From assembly GCF_004151245.1 (NCBI RefSeq), contig NZ_JUIW01000005.1:1-64000 (forward strand): a DNA stretch of 64,000 nt, given 5' to 3'. Both the position numbers and the translations under genes were made by a program. The stretch comes from Flavobacterium beibuense (lineage in GTDB: Bacteria; Bacteroidota; Bacteroidia; Flavobacteriales; Flavobacteriaceae). The notes under the pieces are model-generated. The model was not told the DNA's origin and did no database searches. It saw nothing but the letters and a program-made list of their open reading frames with translations. This document shows positions 15,445-23,541 of this stretch, one piece after another (position 1 is the stretch's first letter; each line of letters begins with the position of its first letter).

Positions 15445-15564
15445 ATTGTAGGGTTGGAGTCTTTTTAAAATGCTTAAAAAGAGATTGTTGGCTGTATTAA
15501 AGTTACAACTTTTTCTTTTTGGTTAATAAAATATTTATAGAAGAGGTTAGTTAACAGTTTCTTT

Positions 15565-15580
15565 TCAATGTTTACATTGA
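15565..15580. promoter_or_regulatory. Inverted repeat TCAATG-TTTA-CATTGA upstream of the phytate locus
   Basis: A 6-4-6 palindrome 96-111 bp before the receptor ATG and 121 bp from the divergent porin gene. It is a candidate operator, and nothing ties it to a specific regulator. Confidence 0.35.
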
Positions 15581-15640
15581 TTTAGTATTATAGTCATTTT
15601 GACATAATAAAGTGCTAACTCCTACTTTACATGTGGTTCC

Positions 15641-15648
15641 TAGTTTTG
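15641..15648 (+). promoter_or_regulatory. Promoter -7 element (TAGTTTTG) of the TonB receptor gene
   Basis: Fits TAnnTTTG, 27 bp before the ATG at 15676. No TTG -33 is visible at 17-23 bp, which suggests that an activator may be needed. Confidence 0.5.
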
Positions 15649-15675
15649 CGCCCAACAAACACAAAAATTAAATCA

Positions 15676-18483
15676 ATGAAACAATTATTACTCTTTATAT
15701 CGGTTTTTGTGCTGAGCGTTTCTGCTTATGCTCAAAAGGCCGGTGTTATTTCCGGTAAGATTACCGATCAGGATGAGAATTTCTCGCTTCCCGGTGCAAC
15801 AGTAAAACTAAGTATAGGGAATCGCTATACTATTTCTGACCAGATAGGAGATTTTGAATTTTTAGAAGTGCCGGCAGGTACTTATACTGTAGAGGTCCTT
15901 TATCTGGGCTACCAGTCACAATCTCAGGAAGTGACTGTTGAGGAAGGTAAAAATACTACTGTGAACTTTGTTTTAACAAGCGGATCTGAAACACTTAGCG
16001 AAGTTGTTGTGGTAGGAGATGCACTTAGAGGACAGGCAAGGGCACTTAATCAGCAAAAAAACAACAGTAATATTACTAATGTAATCTCGAGTGACCAGGT
16101 AGGTCGTTTTCCCGATTCTAACATTGGTGATGCACTTAAGCGTGTGCCGGGTATTACTATGCAGAATGACCAGGGTGAAGCACGTAATATTATTGTGCGT
16201 GGTTTAGCCCCGTCGCTTAACTCGGTAACCCTTAACGGTGACAGAATCCCATCCGCAGAAGGTGATAATCGTAATGTACAGATGGACCTTATTCCGTCAG
16301 ATATGATTTCTACCATTCAGGTAAATAAAACACTTACTCCGGATATGGATGCCGATGCAATAGGTGGATCGGTTAATCTTGTTACTCGTGCTACTCCAAA
16401 CGGCGAGAGGATTTCTGCAACACTTGCAGGAGGTTACAGCCCTATTCGCGAAAAAGGTATATATACGGGTGCGTTTGTATATGGTAACCGTTATTTAAAT
16501 AACAAACTTGGTGTGGTTGTAAGCGGATCTTACAATGATAACGATTTTGGATCGGACAACATCGAGGCAGTATGGACTGAGGACGATTTTGGGAATGTAT
16601 ACGTACAGGAACAACAGATAAGAAAATATGATGTACAGCGTATACGTCGCAGTGGGTCATTTGCGGTAGACTATAAGTTTAACGAGTACAATACCATTTT
16701 TGCAAGCGGTATTTACAACTGGAGAGACGACCGTGAAAACCGTTTCAGGATTACTTATGATGATATTGAGCCGGAATATAACGGTGAGGAAATTGTAAGC
16801 TACATGGGTACGGTAAAAAGAGAAACCAAAGGAGGTATAGATAACAATCGTAATAAAAACAGAAGGCTGGAAGACCAAATGGTACAAAACTACTCTTTAA
16901 GAGGTGAACACCTTTTAAGTCCTAAACTGGATTTAGACTGGCAGGCAAACTATGCTGTTGCAAAAGAGTTCCGTCCTAACGAGCGTTACATCGAGTTTGA
17001 GCAGGAAGATCTTCCTTTTAATGTAAACCTTTCTGACATGAGAAAGCCTTTTGTAACTACTACAGGAGAAGACCTTTCTTCATTTGAATTCAGTGAGCTT
17101 ACAGAAAACCGTGACTATACTAAAGAAAGCGAGTTTGGTGCTAAAGTAAATATCCGTTTCCCATTCTCGGTTATAGAAGGACAAAAAGGACGTTTAAGAA
17201 CAGGTTTACGTTTAAGGTTAAAAGATAAGCTTAGGGATAATAACTTCTTTGCTTATGAGCCTCTTGAGGATATTACCCTTGCAGATGTTGCTACAAGCTA
17301 CTGGGGAGGTGATGGATTTAATCCGGGAAGCCAGTATGTACCCGGTACATTTGCTTCGGCTGCTTACCTTGGCGGATTAGACCTAAACAATCCAAACCTT
17401 TATGAAAGCGAATCAGATCCGTCTGAATTCCTTGCGGTAAACTATAAAGCAAAAGAAAACATTTTTGCAGGTTATGTAAGATGGGATCAGGATTTATCAG
17501 ATAAACTTTCTGTGATTCTTGGTGCCCGTATAGAGAATACTCACATAGATTATACCGGTAACAGGGTACTTGATGAAGAGGAGCTTGAAGGAAAAATTGA
17601 AACTACAAACTCTTACACTAATGTTTTACCGGGTATTACTTTTAAATATGACGCTACAAGCGATTTAGTAATCAGGGCTGCATTTACAACATCATTGGCA
17701 AGGCCTAATTATTATGACCTGGCTCCTTATATCAACAACGTAGCTTCTGATTCTGAAATCATGGCAGGTAACCCTGACCTTAAAGCTACTTATGCTTACA
17801 ATTTCGACTTAATGGCAGAAAACTACTTTAAGTCGGTAGGTTTAATTTCAGGAGGGGTGTTCTATAAAAACCTTCAGGATTTTATCTATACTTACAGCAA
17901 CAACCAGTATTCTAATACTGACTTTGCTAACGATTTCCCTGGTCAGGATAATCCTGTTCCGGTTGGGGAGGAGTGGACATTCGTTCAGTCAAGAAATGGT
18001 GATAATGTAGATGTATACGGTTTTGAGGTTGCTTTCCAGAGACAGCTTGATTTCTTACCGGGCTTCCTTAAGTACTTTGGTGTATATGTTAACTATACTT
18101 ACACTGATTCTAAAGCAAAAGGTATTGCTGATGAAGACGGTAACGAAAGAAAAGACGTTAGCCTTCCGGGTACTGCACCGCACATGTTTAACGGATCGCT
18201 TTCTTGGGAAAACAGTAAGTTCTCTGCAAGGGTTTCAACAAACTTCGCTTCAGATTATCTTGACGAACTTGGATCAGATGAGTTTAACGACAGTTACTAC
18301 GACAAACAATTCTTCCTTGACATAAACGCATCATACAAGATTGCTAAAAACCTACGCATATTTGCCGAGGCTAAAAACTTAACAAACCAGCCTTTACGTT
18401 ACTATCAGGGTGTTCAGGACAGGGTTAAGCAGTTAGAGTACTACCAGGGCAGATATAACCTTGGTATTAAGTTTGACTTCTAA
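15676..18483 (+). CDS. TonB-dependent receptor, probably for phytate or an organic phosphate
   Basis: 935 residues from the ATG at 15676. The frame is open 15 codons upstream, but only this start gives a clean signal peptide (1-20, ending SAYAQ). A CarboxypepD_reg-like domain lies at about 24-100. The plug follows at about 130-240 (VGRFPDSNIGDALKRVPGI, IIVRGLAPSLNSVTLNGDR) and then the 22-strand barrel, ending with the C-terminal F of GIKFDF. It imports a ligand across the outer membrane using TonB/ExbBD energy. There is no SusD gene next to it, so it is not a standard polysaccharide locus. The two phosphatase genes downstream point to phytate, its degradation products or a metal-phosphate complex as ligand. 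Confidence 0.92.
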   Translation: MKQLLLFISVFVLSVSAYAQKAGVISGKITDQDENFSLPGATVKLSIGNRYTISDQIGDFEFLEVPAGTYTVEVLYLGYQSQSQEVTVEEGKNTTVNFVLTSGSETLSEVVVVGDALRGQARALNQQKNNSNITNVISSDQVGRFPDSNIGDALKRVPGITMQNDQGEARNIIVRGLAPSLNSVTLNGDRIPSAEGDNRNVQMDLIPSDMISTIQVNKTLTPDMDADAIGGSVNLVTRATPNGERISATLAGGYSPIREKGIYTGAFVYGNRYLNNKLGVVVSGSYNDNDFGSDNIEAVWTEDDFGNVYVQEQQIRKYDVQRIRRSGSFAVDYKFNEYNTIFASGIYNWRDDRENRFRITYDDIEPEYNGEEIVSYMGTVKRETKGGIDNNRNKNRRLEDQMVQNYSLRGEHLLSPKLDLDWQANYAVAKEFRPNERYIEFEQEDLPFNVNLSDMRKPFVTTTGEDLSSFEFSELTENRDYTKESEFGAKVNIRFPFSVIEGQKGRLRTGLRLRLKDKLRDNNFFAYEPLEDITLADVATSYWGGDGFNPGSQYVPGTFASAAYLGGLDLNNPNLYESESDPSEFLAVNYKAKENIFAGYVRWDQDLSDKLSVILGARIENTHIDYTGNRVLDEEELEGKIETTNSYTNVLPGITFKYDATSDLVIRAAFTTSLARPNYYDLAPYINNVASDSEIMAGNPDLKATYAYNFDLMAENYFKSVGLISGGVFYKNLQDFIYTYSNNQYSNTDFANDFPGQDNPVPVGEEWTFVQSRNGDNVDVYGFEVAFQRQLDFLPGFLKYFGVYVNYTYTDSKAKGIADEDGNERKDVSLPGTAPHMFNGSLSWENSKFSARVSTNFASDYLDELGSDEFNDSYYDKQFFLDINASYKIAKNLRIFAEAKNLTNQPLRYYQGVQDRVKQLEYYQGRYNLGIKFDF

Positions 18484-18504
18484 GAGTTAAAAATAATAAT
18501 TTAG

Positions 18505-18533
18505 GTGCCGGAAGAATAGGGTGCTTCCGGCAC
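18505..18533 (+). other. Strong hairpin between receptor and phosphatase genes
   Basis: A perfect 10-bp stem GTGCCGGAAG / CTTCCGGCAC with a 9-nt loop, followed by TATAAATTT rather than a T-run. It may attenuate read-through or protect the receptor mRNA end, setting different expression of receptor and enzymes. Confidence 0.7.
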
Positions 18534-18550
18534 TATAAATTTAAAGTAGT

Positions 18551-19531
18551 ATGAAAAAACTGGTTCTATTTACAGCATTGCTGGCCTTTCTTAATGCAGG
18601 GGCTCAGGGTTACCTTAAAGAAACCGAATCCGGTTATGAGGGAAAATTTATACCTAAGCTGCAGCAGGAAGAAGATGCACTTCACTTTTTGGTATTAGGC
18701 GATTTTGGGCGTCATGGTCAGTACCATCAAAAGCCTGTGGCAGAACAAATGGGTGCTGCTGCCATAACGCTGGATATAGATTTTACAATCTCTGTAGGCG
18801 ATAACTTTTATCCTAACGGGATAGAAAGTACACAGGACCCTCAGCTTAAAAATTCTTTTGAAGACATCTATACCAATACAAAGCTGTATGAAAACTGGTA
18901 TGTTGCTTTAGGTAATCATGATTACAACGGTAACATACAGGCTCAGATAGATTATACAAAAGTGAGCCGCCGCTGGCAAATGCCCGATAAGTATTATCAG
19001 GAAACGTTTACCCTTAAAGACGGCAGTAAACTGCTTATGGTAGTTATGGATACTAATCCGTTTATAGACAGCTACTATAACAAGGATAATGATATGTATG
19101 AAAATATTATTGCCCAGGATACTACTGTACAAAGGAAATGGCTGGCAGAAACACTTGAAAAAACCGATGCCAAATGGAAAATAGTAGTAGGGCATCATCC
19201 GTTATATAGCGGGGGGAAGAGAAAGAACAGCGCCGATACAAAATTATTTGAAAAAAAGTTTGCCGCTTTTTTTGATAAGTATAAGGTAGATGCTTACCTG
19301 TGCGGGCATGAGCACGATTTGCAGGTAGTAAGACCAAAAGGCCGCTATACTACCCAGTTCCTTTCGGGGGCGGGGAGTGAGGTACGGCCAAGTGGTGAGC
19401 GAGAGGGAACCCTGTATGCCAACAACGAAGCCGGGTTTATGTGCTTTTCTGTAACCGGAAAAAAAATGCTTGTACAGGTAGTTAACGACCACGGCGAAAT
19501 TATTTACACAACAGAACTGACAAAAAAATGA
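18551..19531 (+). CDS. Purple-acid-phosphatase-like secreted metallophosphatase
   Basis: 326 residues with a signal peptide (1-19, ending NAGAQ). The metallophosphoesterase motifs appear in order: GDFG (D51), GDNFY (D84 and Y87, the iron-binding tyrosine of purple acid phosphatases), GNHD (N122, H123), GHHP (H215) and GHEHD (H253, H255). The layout resembles type 5 tartrate-resistant acid phosphatase, which hydrolyses phosphomonoesters with an Fe-metal centre. It is predicted to be periplasmic. It lies between the receptor and the phytase, and its stop overlaps the phytase ATG by 4 bp. It probably removes remaining phosphates from partly hydrolysed inositol phosphates. Confidence 0.9.
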   Translation: MKKLVLFTALLAFLNAGAQGYLKETESGYEGKFIPKLQQEEDALHFLVLGDFGRHGQYHQKPVAEQMGAAAITLDIDFTISVGDNFYPNGIESTQDPQLKNSFEDIYTNTKLYENWYVALGNHDYNGNIQAQIDYTKVSRRWQMPDKYYQETFTLKDGSKLLMVVMDTNPFIDSYYNKDNDMYENIIAQDTTVQRKWLAETLEKTDAKWKIVVGHHPLYSGGKRKNSADTKLFEKKFAAFFDKYKVDAYLCGHEHDLQVVRPKGRYTTQFLSGAGSEVRPSGEREGTLYANNEAGFMCFSVTGKKMLVQVVNDHGEIIYTTELTKK

Positions 19532-20586
19532 GAAAAAACATAATACTTGCAGCTGCTTTAGGATTAACGCTTGTTTCCTGTGGAGATAAGCTGGCCCCGG
19601 TAAGGGAAGATGCCATAAAGCCTGCTGTAGTGACTGAAGCTACTCCACACGACACTGACGACCCATCTATATGGATAAACCCAGAAGATGCAACCAAAAG
19701 CCTTATTGTAGGAACTGATAAGGATACCGATGGCGGATTGTACATATATGACCTTAATGGTAAAATCGTAAAAAAATCGATTACCCTTAAAAGGCCTAAC
19801 AATGTTGATATTGCTTACGGACTGATGATAGGCGGTAAAAAAACCGATGTTGCTGTTACCACCGAGAGGGAAAGCAACAAGATTAGGGTTTTCAGCCTTC
19901 CGGATCTTGAGCCAATTGATAATGGCGGTATAGATGTATTTACGGGCGAGGCAGAGCGCGACCCAATGGGCGTTGCACTATACACTCAAACCAAAGACAG
20001 TCTTACTTCTATATATGCTATAGTAGGCAGAAAAAGTGGGCCATCGGGCAGTTATTTATGGCAGTATGAACTTGCCGGAAATGATAACGGTACGGTAACT
20101 GCTAAAGTGGTAAGGAAGTTTGGTGATTACAGTATGAACAAAGAAATTGAGGCCATTGCTGTAGATGACGAACTTGGTATGGTTTATTACTGTGACGAAG
20201 GAAAAGGTATAAGAAAATACAACGCCGACCCACAGGGAGGTAATGATGAGCTTGCCTTTTTTGGTCAAGCTGATTTTAAGGAAGATCATGAAGGGATAGC
20301 TATTTATAAGGCTACCGACTCTACAGGATATATACTGGTGTCTAACCAACAGGCCAATACTTTTATGGTTTATCCTCGTGAAGGAATGAACGGTAATCCT
20401 AATGAATATAAATTACTGGCAGAGATACCAACCTCAACTATTGAGTGTGATGGCGCCGATGCAACCAGCCTGAATTTGGGAGGCAAATTCCCTAAAGGTA
20501 TGCTTGTGGCAATGAGTAATGGTATGACATTCCATTACTACGATTGGAACACTATCCAGAAGCTGATAGATGAAAACAGGAAATAA
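19528..20586 (+). CDS. Beta-propeller phytase (3-phytase-like), lipoprotein
   Basis: 352 residues. The lipobox LVSC puts lipidation at C18. Beta-propeller phytase hallmarks are DDPSIWINP (44-52), GTDKDTDGGLYIYDLNG (62-78), RPNNVDI (about 89-95), and later the E/D-rich calcium-binding segments EIEAIAVDDELGMVYYCDE and DHEGIAIY. The family hydrolyses phytate-calcium complexes to lower inositol phosphates and orthophosphate. Lipid anchoring would place it on the outer membrane next to the receptor. It is translationally coupled to the phosphatase gene and ends at a strong terminator. Confidence 0.92.
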   Translation: MRKNIILAAALGLTLVSCGDKLAPVREDAIKPAVVTEATPHDTDDPSIWINPEDATKSLIVGTDKDTDGGLYIYDLNGKIVKKSITLKRPNNVDIAYGLMIGGKKTDVAVTTERESNKIRVFSLPDLEPIDNGGIDVFTGEAERDPMGVALYTQTKDSLTSIYAIVGRKSGPSGSYLWQYELAGNDNGTVTAKVVRKFGDYSMNKEIEAIAVDDELGMVYYCDEGKGIRKYNADPQGGNDELAFFGQADFKEDHEGIAIYKATDSTGYILVSNQQANTFMVYPREGMNGNPNEYKLLAEIPTSTIECDGADATSLNLGGKFPKGMLVAMSNGMTFHYYDWNTIQKLIDENRK

Positions 20587-20618
20587 CTGAAGATTAAATG
20601 TGAGACTATCTTCTTTTT

Positions 20619-20650
20619 AAAAAAGGCCCATTGTGAGAGGGCCTTTTTTT
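20619..20650 (+). terminator. Terminator of the phytate locus
   Basis: AAAAAAGGCCC ... GGGCCTTTTTTT hairpin with a 9-nt loop and a T7 tail, 33 bp after the phytase stop. Confidence 0.9.
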
Positions 20651-20679
20651 ATTTATACCTGTGAGTTTTTCTTAAAAAC

Positions 20680-20721
20680 AAATTCTAAATCATAAGGGCA
20701 AAATTCTAAATCAATCGGGCT
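20680..20721 (+). repeat. Two-copy 21-bp tandem repeat
   Basis: AAATTCTAAATCATAAGGGCA (20680-20700) is followed directly by a copy that differs at four positions. It lies 85 bp before the OB-fold gene, so it could be a paired binding site or mere slippage. Confidence 0.6.
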
Positions 20722-20805
20722 ATATGCCCTTTTTCTTCTTTTTTACAGCAGGAGGTTTGATAATTTTAAGCATCATAAGCAGATTTTTATTACAAATCCC
20801 AACAC

Positions 20806-21198
20806 ATGAAAAAAAGAAGAATACTCATCATTTCTGGTATACTGATGCTGGTTTTGGTAGCAGCCTACTATTTCTATTTCGGCTTTTTATATAAAGATGC
20901 CCGTAATATAGAGTCAGAGCAGCCAGCTTATACCATTACCGCCGAAACCCTGGTAAAGGATTATGAAACCGATAGGGTTAAGGCCAACTCTAAATACCTT
21001 AATAAAACCATAGTGGTGCTTGGTAATGTAAATGAATCAGACAGTACTACACTGGCATTGACTGGTGGTGTGTCGTGCAGCTTTGATAAAGCATTAGCGG
21101 CCAAAACAGGAGAGAAGATTAAAGTAAAGGGAAGGTGTATAGGCTTTGATGAACTTTTTGGCGAAGTAAAACTGGATCAGTGTACAATTAATCAATAA
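20806..21198 (+). CDS. Membrane-anchored OB-fold protein (tRNA_anti-like)
   Basis: 130 residues. One N-terminal transmembrane helix (about 5-27) or uncleaved signal is followed by an OB-fold domain of the tRNA_anti-like type at about 40-128. Segments ending ...LNKTIVVLGNV, CSFDKALAAKTGEKIKVKG and the closing EVKLDQCTIN are typical. Such proteins are annotated by fold only; nucleic-acid binding in the periplasm is unlikely. Two cysteines (about C83 and C103) may pair. It precedes the DUF5777 gene by 5 bp and opens a four-gene operon with a c-type cytochrome-like protein and a YceI protein. Confidence 0.75.
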   Translation: MKKRRILIISGILMLVLVAAYYFYFGFLYKDARNIESEQPAYTITAETLVKDYETDRVKANSKYLNKTIVVLGNVNESDSTTLALTGGVSCSFDKALAAKTGEKIKVKGRCIGFDELFGEVKLDQCTINQ

Positions 21199-21203
21199 TA
21201 CGG

Positions 21204-22046
21204 ATGAGGAATTTTTTTGTAACAGTGCTTTGCCTTATGGGAGGTTTTTCGGCATTTGCACAGGACGACCTTTTGGCAGAAATAGATACAACAGCCACTA
21301 AGGGGTATGATACCCCGGCTTTTAAAGGATTACAGATAGTAACATTACAGTCTACCAAAACACCAGCTGCCAAAGAAGCCTATTTTGTAGTTTCACACAG
21401 GTTTGGAACGGTAAAGGACGGTATCTCAGAGTTTTTTGGACTGGATATGGCAACCACTAAAATTGGAGGGGTTTATGGTTTTACTGACTGGCTTTCGGTT
21501 AGTGCGTCACGCCACACCCTTTTAAAAGTATATGAGGCAGCCGTAAAGTACAGGCTGGCAAATCAGGGAGACGATTTCCCTTTAACGGTTATAGGCTACA
21601 ATACGGTAGATGTAAATACCTTTTTGGAAAAGGATGACTACCCTAACATAGAGTTTAATGACAGGCTTACCTACATTACCCAGTTTTTGGTTTCACGAAA
21701 AGTGTCCGAAAAGCTTTCACTGGAAGTAGTGCCTATGTATATTCATAAAAACCTGTACAATCCGGATATAGAAAATGATAATCAGGTATCGCTGGGTGCG
21801 GGAGGCAGGTATAAAATAGGGAAAAGACTTTCCCTAAACATGGAATACATATACAATTTTGATAAGCCGGGATATTACCAAAATCCGCTTTCTGTGGGGT
21901 TGGATATAGAAACAGGTGGACACGTGTTCCAGTTATTGTTTACCAACTCGCAGGCTATGACCGAAGGCGGTTATATAACCACTGCGGCGGGCGACTGGGG
22001 TAACGGCGATTTCTTTTTTGGGTTTAACTTATACAGGGTATTTTAA
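21204..22046 (+). CDS. DUF5777 family outer-membrane beta-barrel protein
   Basis: 280 residues, signal peptide 1-19 (ending AFAQ). The DUF5777 barrel signature is visible from FKGLQIVTLQSTKTPAAKE through VVSHRFGTVKDG to GVYGFTDWLSVSASR. The end, FFFGFNLYRVF, has the C-terminal F of BAM substrates. The family is known as a predicted outer-membrane protein without an assigned function. It sits between the OB-fold gene and the CxxCH lipoprotein gene, with a 1 bp gap to the latter. Confidence 0.82.
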   Translation: MRNFFVTVLCLMGGFSAFAQDDLLAEIDTTATKGYDTPAFKGLQIVTLQSTKTPAAKEAYFVVSHRFGTVKDGISEFFGLDMATTKIGGVYGFTDWLSVSASRHTLLKVYEAAVKYRLANQGDDFPLTVIGYNTVDVNTFLEKDDYPNIEFNDRLTYITQFLVSRKVSEKLSLEVVPMYIHKNLYNPDIENDNQVSLGAGGRYKIGKRLSLNMEYIYNFDKPGYYQNPLSVGLDIETGGHVFQLLFTNSQAMTEGGYITTAAGDWGNGDFFFGFNLYRVF

Positions 22047-22047
22047 A

Positions 22048-22407
22048 ATGAAAAAACTAATATATATAAGCATAGCGTTAATGGAAGCGGCTTTATGCTC
22101 CTGCGAATCTAATACCTATGAGGATATAAGCGATCAGTTTATAATAAACGGTACGGTAACCTATACCGGATATGTAAAGGGTATAGTAGATGATAAATGT
22201 GTTTTCTGCCATGCACCGGGAGGAGATGCTTCATCAAGACCCTTACAAACGTATGACCAGGTTAAGGATGCAGTACTCAATCACGATTTGCTTACACGTA
22301 TTCAGTTGCAGTCGGGAGAGGAGGATTTAATGCCAAAAACAGGCAGGATGTCGCAAAACCGGATTAACGTTATCCTGCAATGGAATGAGGATGGATTATT
22401 AGAATAA
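22048..22407 (+). CDS. Small c-type-cytochrome-like lipoprotein
   Basis: 119 residues from the ATG at 22048; the frame is open 10 codons upstream inside the DUF5777 gene. The N-terminus ends ALCSC, with C19 the probable lipidated residue. One haem-attachment motif CVFCH is at 51-55, and M95 (EDLMPKTG) is placed to be the sixth haem ligand, so the domain resembles a small monohaem cytochrome c. It could pass electrons at the periplasmic face of a membrane. It is flanked by a DUF5777 barrel and a YceI protein, consistent with an envelope redox module. Confidence 0.8.
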   Translation: MKKLIYISIALMEAALCSCESNTYEDISDQFIINGTVTYTGYVKGIVDDKCVFCHAPGGDASSRPLQTYDQVKDAVLNHDLLTRIQLQSGEEDLMPKTGRMSQNRINVILQWNEDGLLE

Positions 22408-22422
22408 CTAAATATAAAAGTT

Positions 22423-22971
22423 ATGATTAAAAAAAGCTTCTTGGTGTTTTTTATGGCGGCTTTTGTGCCATTTGTCTGCAAGGCGCAAAAGTTTGCCACT
22501 AAAAAAGGAAATATAAAATTTGAGGCCTCTGTACCTTCTTTTGAAGAAGTGGCGGCCGAAAACAAAACGGTATCGGCTATATTCAATGCTGATAACGGAG
22601 AAATGGCAGTGCTGGCTTTAATGAAAGGTTTTCGTTTTAAGGTTGCCCTGATGGAAGAACACTTTAACGAGAGTTATGCTGAAACCGCTAAATATCCTAA
22701 AGCTGTATTTAAAGGGAGTCTGGAAAATTTCCACCTGGCGGATGTGACCGAAAAACCAAAACAGTTTAAGATTACCGGAGAACTTACCCTTCACGGCAAG
22801 GCCAAAAAAATAACCGATACGGCTATGGTATCAAAATCAGGAAATACTATTATTATTACTGGAGACTTTATGGTTAAACCTGCCGATTTTGATATTGAGG
22901 TACCCAGTGTGGTAAGCAAAAAAGTAGCCGATGAGGTGCAGGTAGCCTATAGCTTTTCGCTTGATAAATAA
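22423..22971 (+). CDS. YceI-family periplasmic lipocalin-like protein
   Basis: 182 residues with a signal peptide (1-21, ending CKAQ). The YceI beta-barrel shows in FATKKGNIKFEASVP at the start, ESYAETAKYPKAVFKGSL in the middle and the strand FKITGELTLHGKAKKI. YceI proteins bind long isoprenoid or amphipathic ligands, including polyisoprenoid quinone-like chains, in the periplasm. It is the last gene of the four-gene set, 15 bp after the cytochrome-like gene. The pairing suggests that a quinone-like ligand may be carried to or from the haem protein, but this is inference. Confidence 0.85.
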   Translation: MIKKSFLVFFMAAFVPFVCKAQKFATKKGNIKFEASVPSFEEVAAENKTVSAIFNADNGEMAVLALMKGFRFKVALMEEHFNESYAETAKYPKAVFKGSLENFHLADVTEKPKQFKITGELTLHGKAKKITDTAMVSKSGNTIIITGDFMVKPADFDIEVPSVVSKKVADEVQVAYSFSLDK

Positions 22972-23052
22972 GCCGTTGGTTTTTGACGCTAACTAAATTT
23001 AAGAACTGTTTAATGGTTAAATCCCATATCTTTATGCCCTAAAACGATCTTC

Positions 23053-23541
23053 ATGAAAGTATTAGGGCTTTTTTTTTGTCTTCTTTTTATTACCCCGAAA
23101 AATGAACTGGCTACCATAAGGCAGCAATACATTAATGCAGCAGTATCGCAGTCAAAAGCTACTGATTTTTATGCTTCATTAAAGGAAATTGAAAACAGCC
23201 ACACTAATACCACCCTTTTAGCTTATAAAGCTGCTTCACAGGTGCTGATGGCCAAATATGAAAACGGAATTGTTCCGAAAATGCGTTATTTTAACAGAGG
23301 GACTGATTTACTTGAGGAAGTTATTGCAAAAGACGCCCAAAACTATGAGGCGAGGCTAATCCGTTTAAATATTCAGGACAATGTGCCCTGGATAACAGGC
23401 TATACTTCAGAAATTGACGAGGATAAGGAGTTTCTTATTGCCAATTATGCAAAACAGCCGGAAGATCTTAAAATCTTTACGAGGAAGTATGTAATTCAGT
23501 CGGATGCTTTTACCGATAAGGAAAAACTTGCCTTTAATTAA
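23053..23541 (+). CDS. Hypothetical exported helical protein
   Basis: 162 residues, unrecognised. A short hydrophobic N-terminus (about 1-14) suggests export, and the rest is largely helical with a TPR-like amphipathic pattern (AKDAQNYEARLIRLNIQ). It stands alone and its stop overlaps the end of the convergent large outer-membrane gene by 4 bp. Confidence 0.65.
   Translation: MKVLGLFFCLLFITPKNELATIRQQYINAAVSQSKATDFYASLKEIENSHTNTTLLAYKAASQVLMAKYENGIVPKMRYFNRGTDLLEEVIAKDAQNYEARLIRLNIQDNVPWITGYTSEIDEDKEFLIANYAKQPEDLKIFTRKYVIQSDAFTDKEKLAFN

Noticed and set aside
15676..20586. Polysaccharide utilisation locus (SusCD type)
   Set aside because: No SusD gene or glycoside hydrolase is present; the enzymes are phosphatases, so a phosphorus locus fits better.
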